Shown piece by piece: positions 16,951 to 23,683 of a DNA stretch of 23,683 bases. The DNA is from an uncultured Parabacteroides sp. (lineage in GTDB: Bacteria; Bacteroidota; Bacteroidia; Bacteroidales; Tannerellaceae). The notes under the pieces were generated by a model. That model searched no databases, was not told the origin of the DNA, and saw nothing but the letters and a program-made list of their open reading frames with translations. Within the stretch, counting starts at the first letter, position 1, and each line of letters opens with the position of its first letter. The stretch spans positions 1 to 23,683 of the forward strand of contig CAAGLQ010000088.1 of NCBI GenBank assembly GCA_900770835.1, given 5' to 3'. Made by a program: the position numbers and the translations under genes.

Positions 16951-17046
16951 ATGCATTGCGATGCAAAGTTAGTGATGAAATTGAAACAAAATGCATTCGG
17001 ATGCATTTTTTCTTGTATTTGGACAGAAGAATGCACTTGAATGCAT
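16951..17046. repeat. phased array of six ATGCA half-sites
   Basis: ATGCA occurs at 16951, 16961, 16991, 17001, 17031 and 17041. Thus there are three pairs; members of a pair start 10 bp apart and pairs repeat every 40 bp exactly. The central pair forms a perfect palindrome, AAAATGCAT-TCGG-ATGCATTTT (16988-17009). The right half of the first pair overlaps the -7-like element of the ATPase gene. All half-sites lie on the same DNA face. This is the layout of an operator array for a multimeric DNA-binding protein. Confidence 0.9.
16964..16971 (-). promoter_or_regulatory. -7 element of the DUF4143 ATPase gene
   Basis: On the - strand this reads TAACTTTG, a full match to TAnnTTTG. Transcription would start near 16957, leaving a leader of about 37 nt before ATG 16919. 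A TTTG lies upstream but with only 15 bases between, shorter than the usual ~20, so the -33 part is uncertain. Confidence 0.5.
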
Positions 17047-17099
17047 TTGAGTCATGATTTTAGAGATGATGATGAAAACGACAAGGTAATCTGACTAAT

Positions 17100-17774
17100 A
17101 TGGTATATAGATTTTTTAAGCGAGTTTTGGGCATTGTTTGTGCCTTTATCGGCATAGTAGGCACAAGTCCTGTGTGGTTGTTCTCTATCATCGCCACGTT
17201 ACTGAGCGACTGGGGCCCGTTGTTCTACTTTGCCAATCGTGTGGGAAAGGACAATAAGAGGTTCAAGATGTGGAAGTTTAGGTCGATGCGTGTGGCTAAG
17301 GGAGCAAATGAAGCTTCGTTGCGACCGGATCAGGACAGAATATTCTGGTGGGGAAAGATTATGCGAAGGCTGAAGATTGACGAGCTGCCGCAGTTGATAA
17401 ACATCCTGAATGGCACAATGTCTATTGTAGAGCCTCGTCCGGCTGCCGAGGATCAAGTGGAGATAACACGTGGTGGTGAGAATGCCATTGCTGCCACCAT
17501 GCCTTGTGGACTGACCAGCCAGTCGAGTCTGTGGGACTACATCTACGGTGACCAGTTCCCGGATGAGGAGGAATACAACGAGAAGGTGCTGCCGATACGT
17601 CTGAAACTTGACGTGTATTATGTGAAGCACGCCTCGTTCTTAGGTGAATGGTCGCATGATGGCGACGAGGTGGAGGTTCCGGCTCCCTATGAGCATGTCG
17701 AGCTATTTCCTGACGGGAGAGCTGAGTTGACCGTTTTTTCGGGGAAGGTGATCTCCAGAAAATTAGGAGAATAA
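17100..17774 (+). CDS. initiating sugar-phosphate transferase (PglC/WcaJ-like) with aberrant C-terminus
   Basis: The 224-residue product belongs to the bacterial sugar transferase family that loads the first sugar phosphate onto undecaprenyl phosphate. One hydrophobic hairpin (about 8-35) is followed by the family motifs FKMWKFRSMR, KIDELPQLINILNGTMSIVEPRPA and LWDYIYGD. It is a small, single-domain form, consistent with the capsule genes just upstream. Two oddities are seen. Strongly conserved G-P-R-P reads EPRP, and the usual PGLTGPSAL reads CGLTSQSSL. From about residue 176 (after VYYVKHASF) the sequence no longer looks like the family end; it becomes an acidic stretch (EWSHDGDEVEVPAPYEHVE) of unknown origin. 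The gene may be a chimera produced by the same deletion process as the mosaic at 14424-15686. Activity is doubtful. Confidence 0.78.
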   Translation: MVYRFFKRVLGIVCAFIGIVGTSPVWLFSIIATLLSDWGPLFYFANRVGKDNKRFKMWKFRSMRVAKGANEASLRPDQDRIFWWGKIMRRLKIDELPQLINILNGTMSIVEPRPAAEDQVEITRGGENAIAATMPCGLTSQSSLWDYIYGDQFPDEEEYNEKVLPIRLKLDVYYVKHASFLGEWSHDGDEVEVPAPYEHVELFPDGRAELTVFSGKVISRKLGE

Positions 17775-17786
17775 GTTTAGAGGCTT

Positions 17787-17810
17787 TGTTGCTCGACCAA
17801 CCCTATTGGG
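17787..17810. repeat. right copy of the 24 bp direct repeat (glycosyltransferase fragment)
   Basis: This is identical to 9408-9431 and would read LLLDQPYWG followed at once by a stop codon. No more of the glycosyltransferase gene is visible on either side. It is either the last trace of a second glycosyltransferase copy or a junction left by recombination. Confidence 0.9.
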
Positions 17811-17883
17811 GCTAAAAGGTATTATTTGATATGAAATAACATAATTTAATAGTAAAACAATGGAAGAACCACAGCGATAGCTG

Positions 17884-17891
17884 TATATTTG
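17884..17891 (+). promoter_or_regulatory. possible -7 element TATATTTG
   Basis: This is a full match to TAnnTTTG, but no TTTG is found at the right distance upstream. If used, the transcript would start near 17898 and meet the terminator at 17940-17974 within about 75 nt, making a short leader RNA. Confidence 0.3.
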
Positions 17892-17939
17892 TGACGTGGT
17901 TTTTTCATAATAGTATTAGATTAAGGTTAACAAAGTTCG

Positions 17940-17974
17940 TTAGGGGGTGTCGTGAGACAGCCCCTAATTTTTTT
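17940..17974 (+). terminator. strong intrinsic terminator
   Basis: TTAGGGGGTGTC (17940-17951) and GACAGCCCCTAA (17956-17967) form a 12-position stem with one mismatch and a GTGA loop. A run of seven T follows (17968-17974). It closes the accessory region and isolates the LiaF-like operon from upstream transcription. It could also act as an attenuator. Confidence 0.85.
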
Positions 17975-18012
17975 AAGCACATACCAACTATCCTTTTTCA
18001 ATCTCCATTTTT

Positions 18013-18062
18013 ATCGACTTACATCCGGCACTCATCGACTTTCGTCCTATTTCTCGACGAAA
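18013..18062. repeat. 21 bp-spaced direct repeats, possible LytTR sites
   Basis: ATCGACTTACATCC begins at 18013 and ATCGACTTTCGTCC at 18034, exactly 21 bp apart. A weaker copy (CTCGACGAA) begins at 18053. On the other strand the cores read TAAGTCGAT and AAAGTCGAT, each differing at one position from the published LytTR box pattern (A/T, A/C, A/C, GTT, any, A/G, T/G). They lie just upstream of an operon that encodes a LytTR protein. Confidence 0.6.
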
Positions 18063-18066
18063 TTTG

Positions 18067-18098
18067 CTTGTATGACCTAATAAGAATGAATACTTTTG
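18067..18098 (+). promoter_or_regulatory. possible promoter of the LiaF-like operon
   Basis: CTTG (18067-18070), a 20-base spacer and TACTTTTG (18091-18098) fit the Bacteroides promoter pattern with one mismatch. The -7 element lies inside the first codons of the open frame. If this promoter is real, translation would start at ATG 18116 (residue 11) rather than 18086. The 21 bp repeats end a few bases upstream, a suitable place for an activator. Confidence 0.4.
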
Positions 18099-18865
18099 AG
18101 CAAAAATTAAAAGCTATGGAACTCATGGAGAATAAGGAAGAAAAATCAACTGCACAGCGTCCATCAGTAGGTGCTCATTTCGTCGCTTTCGTGTTAATTG
18201 TGGGAGGTATCGCCTACCTCCTTCGCAACTTAGGGCTTATCCAATCCGAGTGGGTGGATCAGTTCATCTCGTGGCAAAGCTTAATCATCTTGGCCGGAGT
18301 CTGCTCTATCCTCCAGCAGCGATACATTGGAGGAGTCATTTTAATTCTCCTTGGTGGCTATTTTCTATTCCCAGAGTGGAATGCCTTCATTTCCGCTCAG
18401 TGGCACACTTATTGGCCGCTTCTCTTTGTTGCTATGGGACTACTTATCCTTTTCCGACGGAAAGATCGACAGAGAAATAACACCTCTGCAACTTATCCCA
18501 ACACCAATGAACGAACTGACGTGAATGATGGTTACGTCTTTTGTGACACCAGCTTTACTTCCGTGCAACAAGTCGTATTAGATAAGGTATTCAAGGGGGC
18601 CGATATTTCCATCTTAATGAGTAACATCATTCTCGATCTGAGTAAAACCACTTTGGAGAAAGAGGAGACCGTCATTAAAGTGCACAGCGTTTGTGCCAGT
18701 GTGATTATTCATGTTCCAGCGGATTGGATCGTACGTACCGATCTGATGTTGTTCTTAGCGGGCAACCGTGACTTACGCACACGCGTTGAGGATCCTTCGG
18801 GAAAAGCCCACACCTTGATCATCAAGGGCAACTTATTACTCAGCGGATTAGAAATCAGAAATTAA
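18086..18865 (+). CDS. LiaF-like membrane protein
   Basis: The 259-residue product starts with a short cytosolic part, then four hydrophobic segments between about residues 30 and 130 (FVAFVLIVGGIAYLL, SLIILAGVCSIL, GGVILILLGGYFLF, WPLLFVAMGLLILF). A basic, Asn/Thr-rich linker follows, then a soluble beta-rich domain (VVLDKVFKGADISILMSN, VHSVCASVIIHVPADWIV) like the C-terminal domain of LiaF and related envelope-stress proteins. In Firmicutes LiaF restrains a two-component system that answers cell-wall antibiotics. Here the next gene, 7 bp downstream, encodes a membrane-bound LytTR regulator, so a similar sensing pair is likely. ATG 18086 is chosen as the first start inside the region downstream of the repeats. 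The frame is open to 17891, but that part overlaps the terminator and looks non-coding. Confidence 0.82.
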   Translation: MNTFEQKLKAMELMENKEEKSTAQRPSVGAHFVAFVLIVGGIAYLLRNLGLIQSEWVDQFISWQSLIILAGVCSILQQRYIGGVILILLGGYFLFPEWNAFISAQWHTYWPLLFVAMGLLILFRRKDRQRNNTSATYPNTNERTDVNDGYVFCDTSFTSVQQVVLDKVFKGADISILMSNIILDLSKTTLEKEETVIKVHSVCASVIIHVPADWIVRTDLMLFLAGNRDLRTRVEDPSGKAHTLIIKGNLLLSGLEIRN

Positions 18866-18872
18866 TCGTATC

Positions 18873-19673
18873 ATGCAGGCGCATCCTCTCCTTCAATCTT
18901 TTTTCGGCAAAGTTGTTGGCATAGGGCTATTCTTGATCGCTATCACGTTCCAATGTGGGTTATTAATGGTGTATGGCCATTACTCGTTCAGTGTTGCTTT
19001 TGGAGATAGTCTCTGCTCCCTCAGTTTTCTCTCCTTGTCAGGTTATTGCCTGTGGTATGTGCGCCAAGTGATTCCCATTCCACAGGTGCAAACCGTATTG
19101 GCCCTACTTGTGCTCCTCTTGTGGAGTGTGAGCGGTCTGTTGGGAGAAGTGCTTACCGAAGAGGTCTCTTGGTCAAGTTATGCGCCTACCCTACCCTTTC
19201 GATTGCTCTATGGGGCGTTGCTATGGATCATTCTGACCCTGTGGTATGCCTTACAGCAAAAGCAGGAAGAGCCTATCGAAGAGCGGATAGCCCCTTCTAT
19301 GCAGCAGGTTGTAGTGCCACCTTCCTCTTCCACAGAGGTAGAGGTGATTGATCGGATTTCAGTGAAAGATGGGGCACGCATCCACATTATCGACTTGGAG
19401 GAGATTCTCTATCTGCAAGCCAGTGGCGACTACGTGACAATATTCACAACGACCGGGCAATACTTGAAGGAGCAAACCATGAAGTATTTCGAGCAAAGCC
19501 TGCCCTCACCGGCGTTTGTGCGCATCCACCGCTCCACGATTGTCCATACTGCCCAGATCGCTCGCATCGAACTGTTCGGTAAAGAGACCTATCAAGTACG
19601 GCTGAAGAATGGGGTGACACTCCGAGCCAGCAATTCCGGCTACAAGCTATTGAAAGAGAAGTTAGCGCTTTGA
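18873..19673 (+). CDS. membrane-bound LytTR transcriptional regulator
   Basis: The 266-residue product has four predicted membrane helices in the first ~125 residues (VVGIGLFLIAITFQCGLLMV, SLSFLSLSGYCLWYV, VLALLVLLLWSVSGLL, LYGALLWIILTLWYAL). After an acidic linker, a LytTR DNA-binding domain follows at about 160-264 with IHIIDLEEILYLQASGDYV, FVRIHRSTIVHTAQI and the end LRASNSGYKLLKEKL. There is no receiver domain, so regulation must come through the membrane part, perhaps through the LiaF-like protein encoded just upstream. It probably binds the 21 bp repeats at 18013-18062 and controls its own operon. Its last 12 bp overlap the end of the convergent porW-like gene. Confidence 0.87.
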   Translation: MQAHPLLQSFFGKVVGIGLFLIAITFQCGLLMVYGHYSFSVAFGDSLCSLSFLSLSGYCLWYVRQVIPIPQVQTVLALLVLLLWSVSGLLGEVLTEEVSWSSYAPTLPFRLLYGALLWIILTLWYALQQKQEEPIEERIAPSMQQVVVPPSSSTEVEVIDRISVKDGARIHIIDLEEILYLQASGDYVTIFTTTGQYLKEQTMKYFEQSLPSPAFVRIHRSTIVHTAQIARIELFGKETYQVRLKNGVTLRASNSGYKLLKEKLAL

Positions 19674-22600
19674 GCTACGCTTCGCTTTCGCCGCCTGTTC
19701 TTTGGCTCGCAAGGCCTCCTTGCGAGCCTTCTCTTTTTCTTTCAGTTTCTGCTTATAAGCCCGTTCTTTTTCTTTGCGTTCCTTCTCTTTCTGCTTCAGT
19801 CGTTCCTTGTAAGCCCGCTCTTTTTCCTTACGCAACTCTTCACGCGCTTTCAGTTTCGCCTTACGCTCAGCCTCCGCCTGCTTCAGTTTGGCCTTCCGAT
19901 CGGCCTCCAATTGTTTCTCTCGATCCGCTTTCGCCTTCAACAATGCTCGTTCCTCCTCTGCCTGTTGTTTCCGCAAAGCCTCCTGCTCCTGCGCTTTCTG
20001 CTGACGTAACGCCTCGTCGACTTTTTGTTGCTCCTCGAAGGCCTTGCGTGCCTCCTGCCGTTTCTCTTCCTCCGCAGCAGCCTCCTGTTTGCGAATCTCT
20101 TGAATCTCTTTCAGCGTAAGTCCTTGCTCCTCGACAGGCTGTTGTACAGCTGGAATAGAATCAACTCGCACCGTATCAATCATCAACGGCCTTTCATCGA
20201 CCACGACTGGCTCGGCGATCGAATCTACCACAATTGGAGCAGGAGTTTTCATCGGCTCTTCTACTGATTCAATCACAGGTGGCTCCTCCTCAACGATCTC
20301 CTGCTTTGGCTCCTCCTCTGTCGGTTCTTCAACCTCAGCTGTATCTTCCTCTAAACGAGCTTTCCAACGAGCGGCCAAGTCGGGCAACTCCTCACCAAAC
20401 TGTTCATCAAAGAAGGAGATGTATTCCTCCAAAGTCTTGCCTCGCATCAATGTCTCATAGTTAGCCTCTGAGATCGGCAAGACCGCCACCGCTTTATTCA
20501 ATGCAGTCGCATAGCCATCCGCTCCATAGATCATCTTATAATATTGGATAATCTCATCAAAATTATAGAAGCCTTTTATCGCCAACATACTGATCGGCCC
20601 AGCCTCCTCGAAGACCAAGTCAAACTCCTTGACCATGAAATTGGCAAAGTTATACGCTGCCACCGCAAAAAGCAACTGATTCTGATCCACGCTACCTGCC
20701 GGATAAACCAATAACATCTCATAGGGCGTGTTACGTTCCGGATTGAAAACCCGTGCGCTATCTTCAGCTGACAACATACCATCTTCTCCTACACCAAAGC
20801 GAAGATTCCAACTCATCCCTTTCACACCCCCCTGCACCAAAGCCCGGCCCCGCAAGACACCTTTCAGCATCTCACTAGCCAACTCTGTCACATCCGCTTT
20901 TGGATATTTCTCGACCAACGCACGCAAAGCCACCTTAAAGCCCTCCGCATCGCCCGCCTGCACATAGGTCAACGCATCCAAGAACATAAACTTAGGCATC
21001 AACGTTGCCAACGGGTATTTCTCACTCACCAGCTTAAAACTGTTCCGCACAGTGGTAGTATCACTGGCTAAATAACGATCGTAGGTCTGCTGATAGAGCG
21101 AGTCCTGCACTCGATCCATCATGCGGATATTGTATTCATAATTGGGATCAGCCACCGCCACAGCGTAATCACTCTCCGGGAAGGCGTTCATCAACTTTGT
21201 CTTATAGGCAGCGGCTAACGCCTCATCCTGTAGGCGCAAAGCCATCAAATAAATCTGGTAATAACTCTCCAACCGATGTGTATTCTCAGGGAAACGCTGT
21301 TCCAAAGTTTCAAATCCTTCGATAGAGAGCGGCAGATCCTCCAGCTTATCCTTATAGATCATCGCCATGTTGTACAGCCCATCCTCGATGATCACATTGG
21401 ATGCGGCCACATCCTCCTCGGTAAAAGGTAGCTGTTGCAGGTAATACTCACGGGTATGTGGATCATCCACTGCTACGGCAGGCAGATCACCACCTACGAT
21501 GGAATCGGTCGGCAAGGGCTGTCCATCTGCCCCTACTTGTGGTTCACCCACATTCTCCGCCTCCTCCATGTTAGGCTCATCGAAGGTGGAAAGCTCCTTC
21601 TTCCGGCGACGCCAGTTATCCTCCAAAGCACGACGTCCCCATTTGCGTTGGAACTGGGTCTTACCTTGTGCCACGGTTTGGGGATTATAGAAATAGAATG
21701 AAGATCCTCCAGTGGTTGGCATCTGAACGGTATTAGTCTCTGTACCTGGTCGGTTAATACCAGACCCCTTCGCCTCTTGTTCGGCTAAGTAGGCCTCTTT
21801 CTCGGCCAAGGCTTTCGCCTCTTCCTCCTCCTTCTTGACCTCCTCGATTTTCTTATCAATGATTGCTAATCGCTCCGCTTCCGGCATCTTGGCCAAAGCC
21901 TGCAAACTATCTTGCAAATGCACCGCCTCCACATGCACCACCAACTCATCCAAGACGGCAGAAAGTTTAGAGACACGAGCATATTCCTTGTATTCCTTTT
22001 TAATTCCCGCCAATGCCCCGCTAAAACAGGGTTGTGCCTTCACATAATCTCGCTGTGTAAAGTAAATATCGCCCAATTTGATTTGGCAAATAGCCTTGTC
22101 CATGCCGTTCTGCGTGCTCTTATCAATACCCAACTGGTAGTTCTTGATCGCATTCAACGTATCCTCCCGATTGAGGTAGATATTTCCCAACGCATAATAG
22201 ACCTGATCCAAGTAGTCTTTATTCTTCTGGCTCTTCGCCATGCGTTCCAGCATCTTTACCACCTTTAAGTAGTTGCTACCCGCAAAAACCTCGCTCTGAC
22301 GGATACGAGCGGCAAACTCCAATTCATAGGGTGGATTAGAACGGATCACCTCCGCAAACGATTTATAGGCCAGGTTCCCTAGGTCCAGATCCGCATAGAT
22401 CTGTCCCAACAGATACTTCATGCGAGCCCGCTGTTTACGGTTCTTCTCCGCTTTGATTGCTGTCTTCAAGTAGGGTACCGCCTCCTCAAATTGTTGATTC
22501 TTGATGAGGTAATCGGCATTCACGGCGGCATATTGTTTCAGGTTGGCTGCCGGGATACCCTCCTTATTCATCTTTTCCAATATGTCTTCCGATTCATAAT

Positions 22601-23159
22601 ACCAACCCATCTCCGCATAACAACGAGCCTGCCACAATCGGGCTTCCGCCACCACTTCCTCCTCTTGGGCATAGTGGCGAGCGATATAAGAGAAGGTCGC
22701 AGAGGCTTGCAGGAAATCCGCATTATAGAATTGAGCCTGCCCCATGATCAACCAGCAGTTCTTCAAGAAGGGATTGTACTCCTCCTTGGCCTGCTCCTTC
22801 ACTAACTTCGGGTTGTTCTTCCAACCCGGCTTCTTGGCGGGTTTAGCCGTGATGGAGTGAAGCTTAATAGCTTTATTGCTTTTCTCAATCGTACGATCGA
22901 AGGGGCCACCTGTTTGTTGTTTATCTTTGGGTTGCGCACTGATCGGATACATATAGATCATTTCCGAGTAATTCTCCTTATATCCGTCTTGCTGGCTTTT
23001 CAATGCCTCATCAAAAGCCTGCTTTCCATTGAAATAAATATTATATCGGGTATTGAACGCATGATAAAAGCGACTTGCCTTGGTATTCTTCTTCGTGCTA
23101 CACGACCAAAGCAAGAGCATCAAACCAATAATTCCAATGATACTATACCCTTTTTTCAT
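19662..23159 (-). CDS. porW: PorW/SprE-like TPR lipoprotein of the type IX secretion system
   Basis: The 1,165-residue product begins with a lipoprotein signal peptide (lipobox LLWSC, modified Cys at residue 20). The next ~60 residues (FYHAFNTRYNIYFNGKQAFDEAL) are typical of PorW/SprE. Several tetratricopeptide repeats follow (about 130-400 and 585-670), for example FLKNCWLIMGQAQFYNADF and RARMKYLLGQIYADLDLGN. The last ~250 residues are low-complexity: Glu/Pro-rich, then a long Lys/Glu/Ala/Arg coiled coil up to the end. In Porphyromonas gingivalis PorW is an outer membrane lipoprotein needed for type IX secretion; the Flavobacterium counterpart SprE is needed for gliding. Its ATG overlaps the stop of the upstream metal transporter permease gene (ATGA), so the two are co-translated. 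Confidence 0.85.
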   Translation of the reverse strand: MKKGYSIIGIIGLMLLLWSCSTKKNTKASRFYHAFNTRYNIYFNGKQAFDEALKSQQDGYKENYSEMIYMYPISAQPKDKQQTGGPFDRTIEKSNKAIKLHSITAKPAKKPGWKNNPKLVKEQAKEEYNPFLKNCWLIMGQAQFYNADFLQASATFSYIARHYAQEEEVVAEARLWQARCYAEMGWYYESEDILEKMNKEGIPAANLKQYAAVNADYLIKNQQFEEAVPYLKTAIKAEKNRKQRARMKYLLGQIYADLDLGNLAYKSFAEVIRSNPPYELEFAARIRQSEVFAGSNYLKVVKMLERMAKSQKNKDYLDQVYYALGNIYLNREDTLNAIKNYQLGIDKSTQNGMDKAICQIKLGDIYFTQRDYVKAQPCFSGALAGIKKEYKEYARVSKLSAVLDELVVHVEAVHLQDSLQALAKMPEAERLAIIDKKIEEVKKEEEEAKALAEKEAYLAEQEAKGSGINRPGTETNTVQMPTTGGSSFYFYNPQTVAQGKTQFQRKWGRRALEDNWRRRKKELSTFDEPNMEEAENVGEPQVGADGQPLPTDSIVGGDLPAVAVDDPHTREYYLQQLPFTEEDVAASNVIIEDGLYNMAMIYKDKLEDLPLSIEGFETLEQRFPENTHRLESYYQIYLMALRLQDEALAAAYKTKLMNAFPESDYAVAVADPNYEYNIRMMDRVQDSLYQQTYDRYLASDTTTVRNSFKLVSEKYPLATLMPKFMFLDALTYVQAGDAEGFKVALRALVEKYPKADVTELASEMLKGVLRGRALVQGGVKGMSWNLRFGVGEDGMLSAEDSARVFNPERNTPYEMLLVYPAGSVDQNQLLFAVAAYNFANFMVKEFDLVFEEAGPISMLAIKGFYNFDEIIQYYKMIYGADGYATALNKAVAVLPISEANYETLMRGKTLEEYISFFDEQFGEELPDLAARWKARLEEDTAEVEEPTEEEPKQEIVEEEPPVIESVEEPMKTPAPIVVDSIAEPVVVDERPLMIDTVRVDSIPAVQQPVEEQGLTLKEIQEIRKQEAAAEEEKRQEARKAFEEQQKVDEALRQQKAQEQEALRKQQAEEERALLKAKADREKQLEADRKAKLKQAEAERKAKLKAREELRKEKERAYKERLKQKEKERKEKERAYKQKLKEKEKARKEALRAKEQAAKAKRSSKR

Positions 23160-23683
23160 TCCTTATTTAACGGAGTGACAACGGCTTTTATTGCTTTAGA
23201 TATCAAAAACAACAACACCAAGAAAAGGATGATGAACGCACCGGAGGGCACATTTAGAAAATAGGATAACAGCAATCCACAAAGACAGCCGACAAAACCA
23301 ATCACAATGCTTCCCCACATGATGCGTTTAAAATCAGAAGTAAACAGGTTCACCGTGATCTGTGGGAGCGTCAACAGGCTAATCAGAAGCATAATGCCAA
23401 CTAAACGGATAGAAAAAACGATCGTAACAGCGATACAAAACATCATCATGTATTCTATCTGTTTGACCGGCAACCCTTGTGTTTGCGCAAAATCTCGATC
23501 AAAAGCGACATAAATAATTTCTCGCAGGGAAAAAAAGAAAAATAAGGCCAATGCCATGACCAAGACAAACATGCCCCACAAATCACCAACTGTGATCGTC
23601 AGAATATTACCAAAAAGATAAGCGGATAGGTTGGGAGCATAGCCAGGTGTCAGGAAGATAAAAATCACCCCCAAAGCCATACC
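23156..23683 (-). CDS. ABC-3 family metal transporter permease (ZnuB/MntB-like), partial
   Basis: Only the last ~175 residues are in the window; the reading frame continues past the right edge. The segment is almost wholly hydrophobic, with helices such as WGMFVLVMALALFFFFSL, FCIAVTIVFSIRLVGIMLLI, IMWGSIVIGFVGCLCGLLLS and FIILFLVLLFLISKAIKA. The phrase VAFDRDFAQTQGLPVKQIEY is the typical cytoplasmic loop of this family, which imports zinc, manganese or iron with a periplasmic binding protein and an ATPase. Full length would be about 260-280 residues. Its TGA overlaps the porW start codon by 4 bp, indicating one transcript with the secretion gene. Confidence 0.88.
   Translation of the reverse strand, partial: GMALGVIFIFLTPGYAPNLSAYLFGNILTITVGDLWGMFVLVMALALFFFFSLREIIYVAFDRDFAQTQGLPVKQIEYMMMFCIAVTIVFSIRLVGIMLLISLLTLPQITVNLFTSDFKRIMWGSIVIGFVGCLCGLLLSYFLNVPSGAFIILFLVLLFLISKAIKAVVTPLNKE

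Larger units (their letters stand above)
9640..17812. other. accessory, decaying gene region (island-like)
   Basis: Between the intact glycosyltransferase gene and the LiaF-like operon, almost every gene is broken: two C-terminal fragments, one frameshifted outer membrane protein and a capsule-gene mosaic. Two genes, for an ATPase and a sugar transferase, remain open. Codon use here looks more A/T-rich (many AAT, ATA, AAA) than in the flanking operons, which favour TTG, CGT and GAG. The helicase fragment belongs to a family carried by Bacteroides conjugative and mobilisable elements. No integrase, transposase or clear terminal inverted repeats are visible, so I call it a remnant rather than a defined element. 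The 24 bp repeat at 9408/17787 marks its approximate limits. Confidence 0.55.

Noticed and set aside
16951..17046. CRISPR array reading of the ATGCA repeats
   Set aside because: Repeats are only about 16 bp, they vary between copies, there are only three, and there are no cas genes. An operator-like array fits better.
9640..17812. complete integrative element
   Set aside because: No integrase, transposase, relaxase or clear attachment site is seen. Only the 24 bp repeat and broken mobile-element genes support a past insertion.

Overview
The window looks like a chromosomal segment of a Bacteroidales bacterium. The evidence is a PorW/SprE-type type IX secretion lipoprotein, several promoter-like sites of the Bacteroidetes form (TTTG, about 20 bp, TAnnTTTG), LytTR regulators, and homologues of Bacteroides mobile-element and capsule proteins. 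A genus in the Parabacteroides/Tannerella/Porphyromonas group is plausible, but the sequence alone does not settle it.

Left part (1-9634), ordered and intact. It opens with a C-terminal remnant of a sodium:alanine symporter. Then comes an operon-like run on the + strand: TolC-family outer membrane protein, MacA-type adaptor, MacB-type ATPase, MacB-type permease, a LytS/YehU-type histidine kinase, and a LytTR response regulator that overlaps the kinase gene. Together these form a self-regulated tripartite efflux system. Four repeats with an exact 22 bp period lie between the tolC and macA genes and could be regulator sites. Next is a tightly coupled pair: a radical SAM protein with a C-terminal cysteine cluster and a GT1-type glycosyltransferase.

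Middle part (about 9640-17812), accessory and decaying. It has a more A/T-rich look and contains mostly broken genes: the C-terminus of a AAA ATPase, a frameshifted outer-membrane beta-barrel protein, the C-terminus of a very large SNF2-type helicase of Bacteroides mobile elements, and a mosaic of capsule genes. In that mosaic, pieces of PssD, PssE, an AMP-ligase and a sugar epimerase are spliced together by apparent deletions. An intact DUF4143-type ATPase and an initiating sugar transferase with an odd C-terminus follow. Three ordered short-repeat structures stand out in this region. One is a three-unit palindrome array with a 22 bp period. The second is an array of six ATGCA half-sites on an exact 10/40 bp grid, overlapping the likely promoter of the ATPase gene. 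The third is a 24 bp exact copy of part of the glycosyltransferase gene at the right edge.

Right part (17813-23683), ordered again. A strong intrinsic terminator and 21 bp-spaced repeats precede a LiaF-like membrane protein and a membrane-bound LytTR regulator, probably an envelope-stress pair. These converge, with a 12 bp overlap, on a long porW-like gene on the - strand. That gene overlaps by 4 bp an ABC-3 type metal transporter permease gene which runs off the window.

No rRNA, tRNA or CRISPR array was seen. The best candidates for something undescribed are the phased ATGCA array, the chimeric capsule ORF, and the repeat arrays next to LytTR genes.
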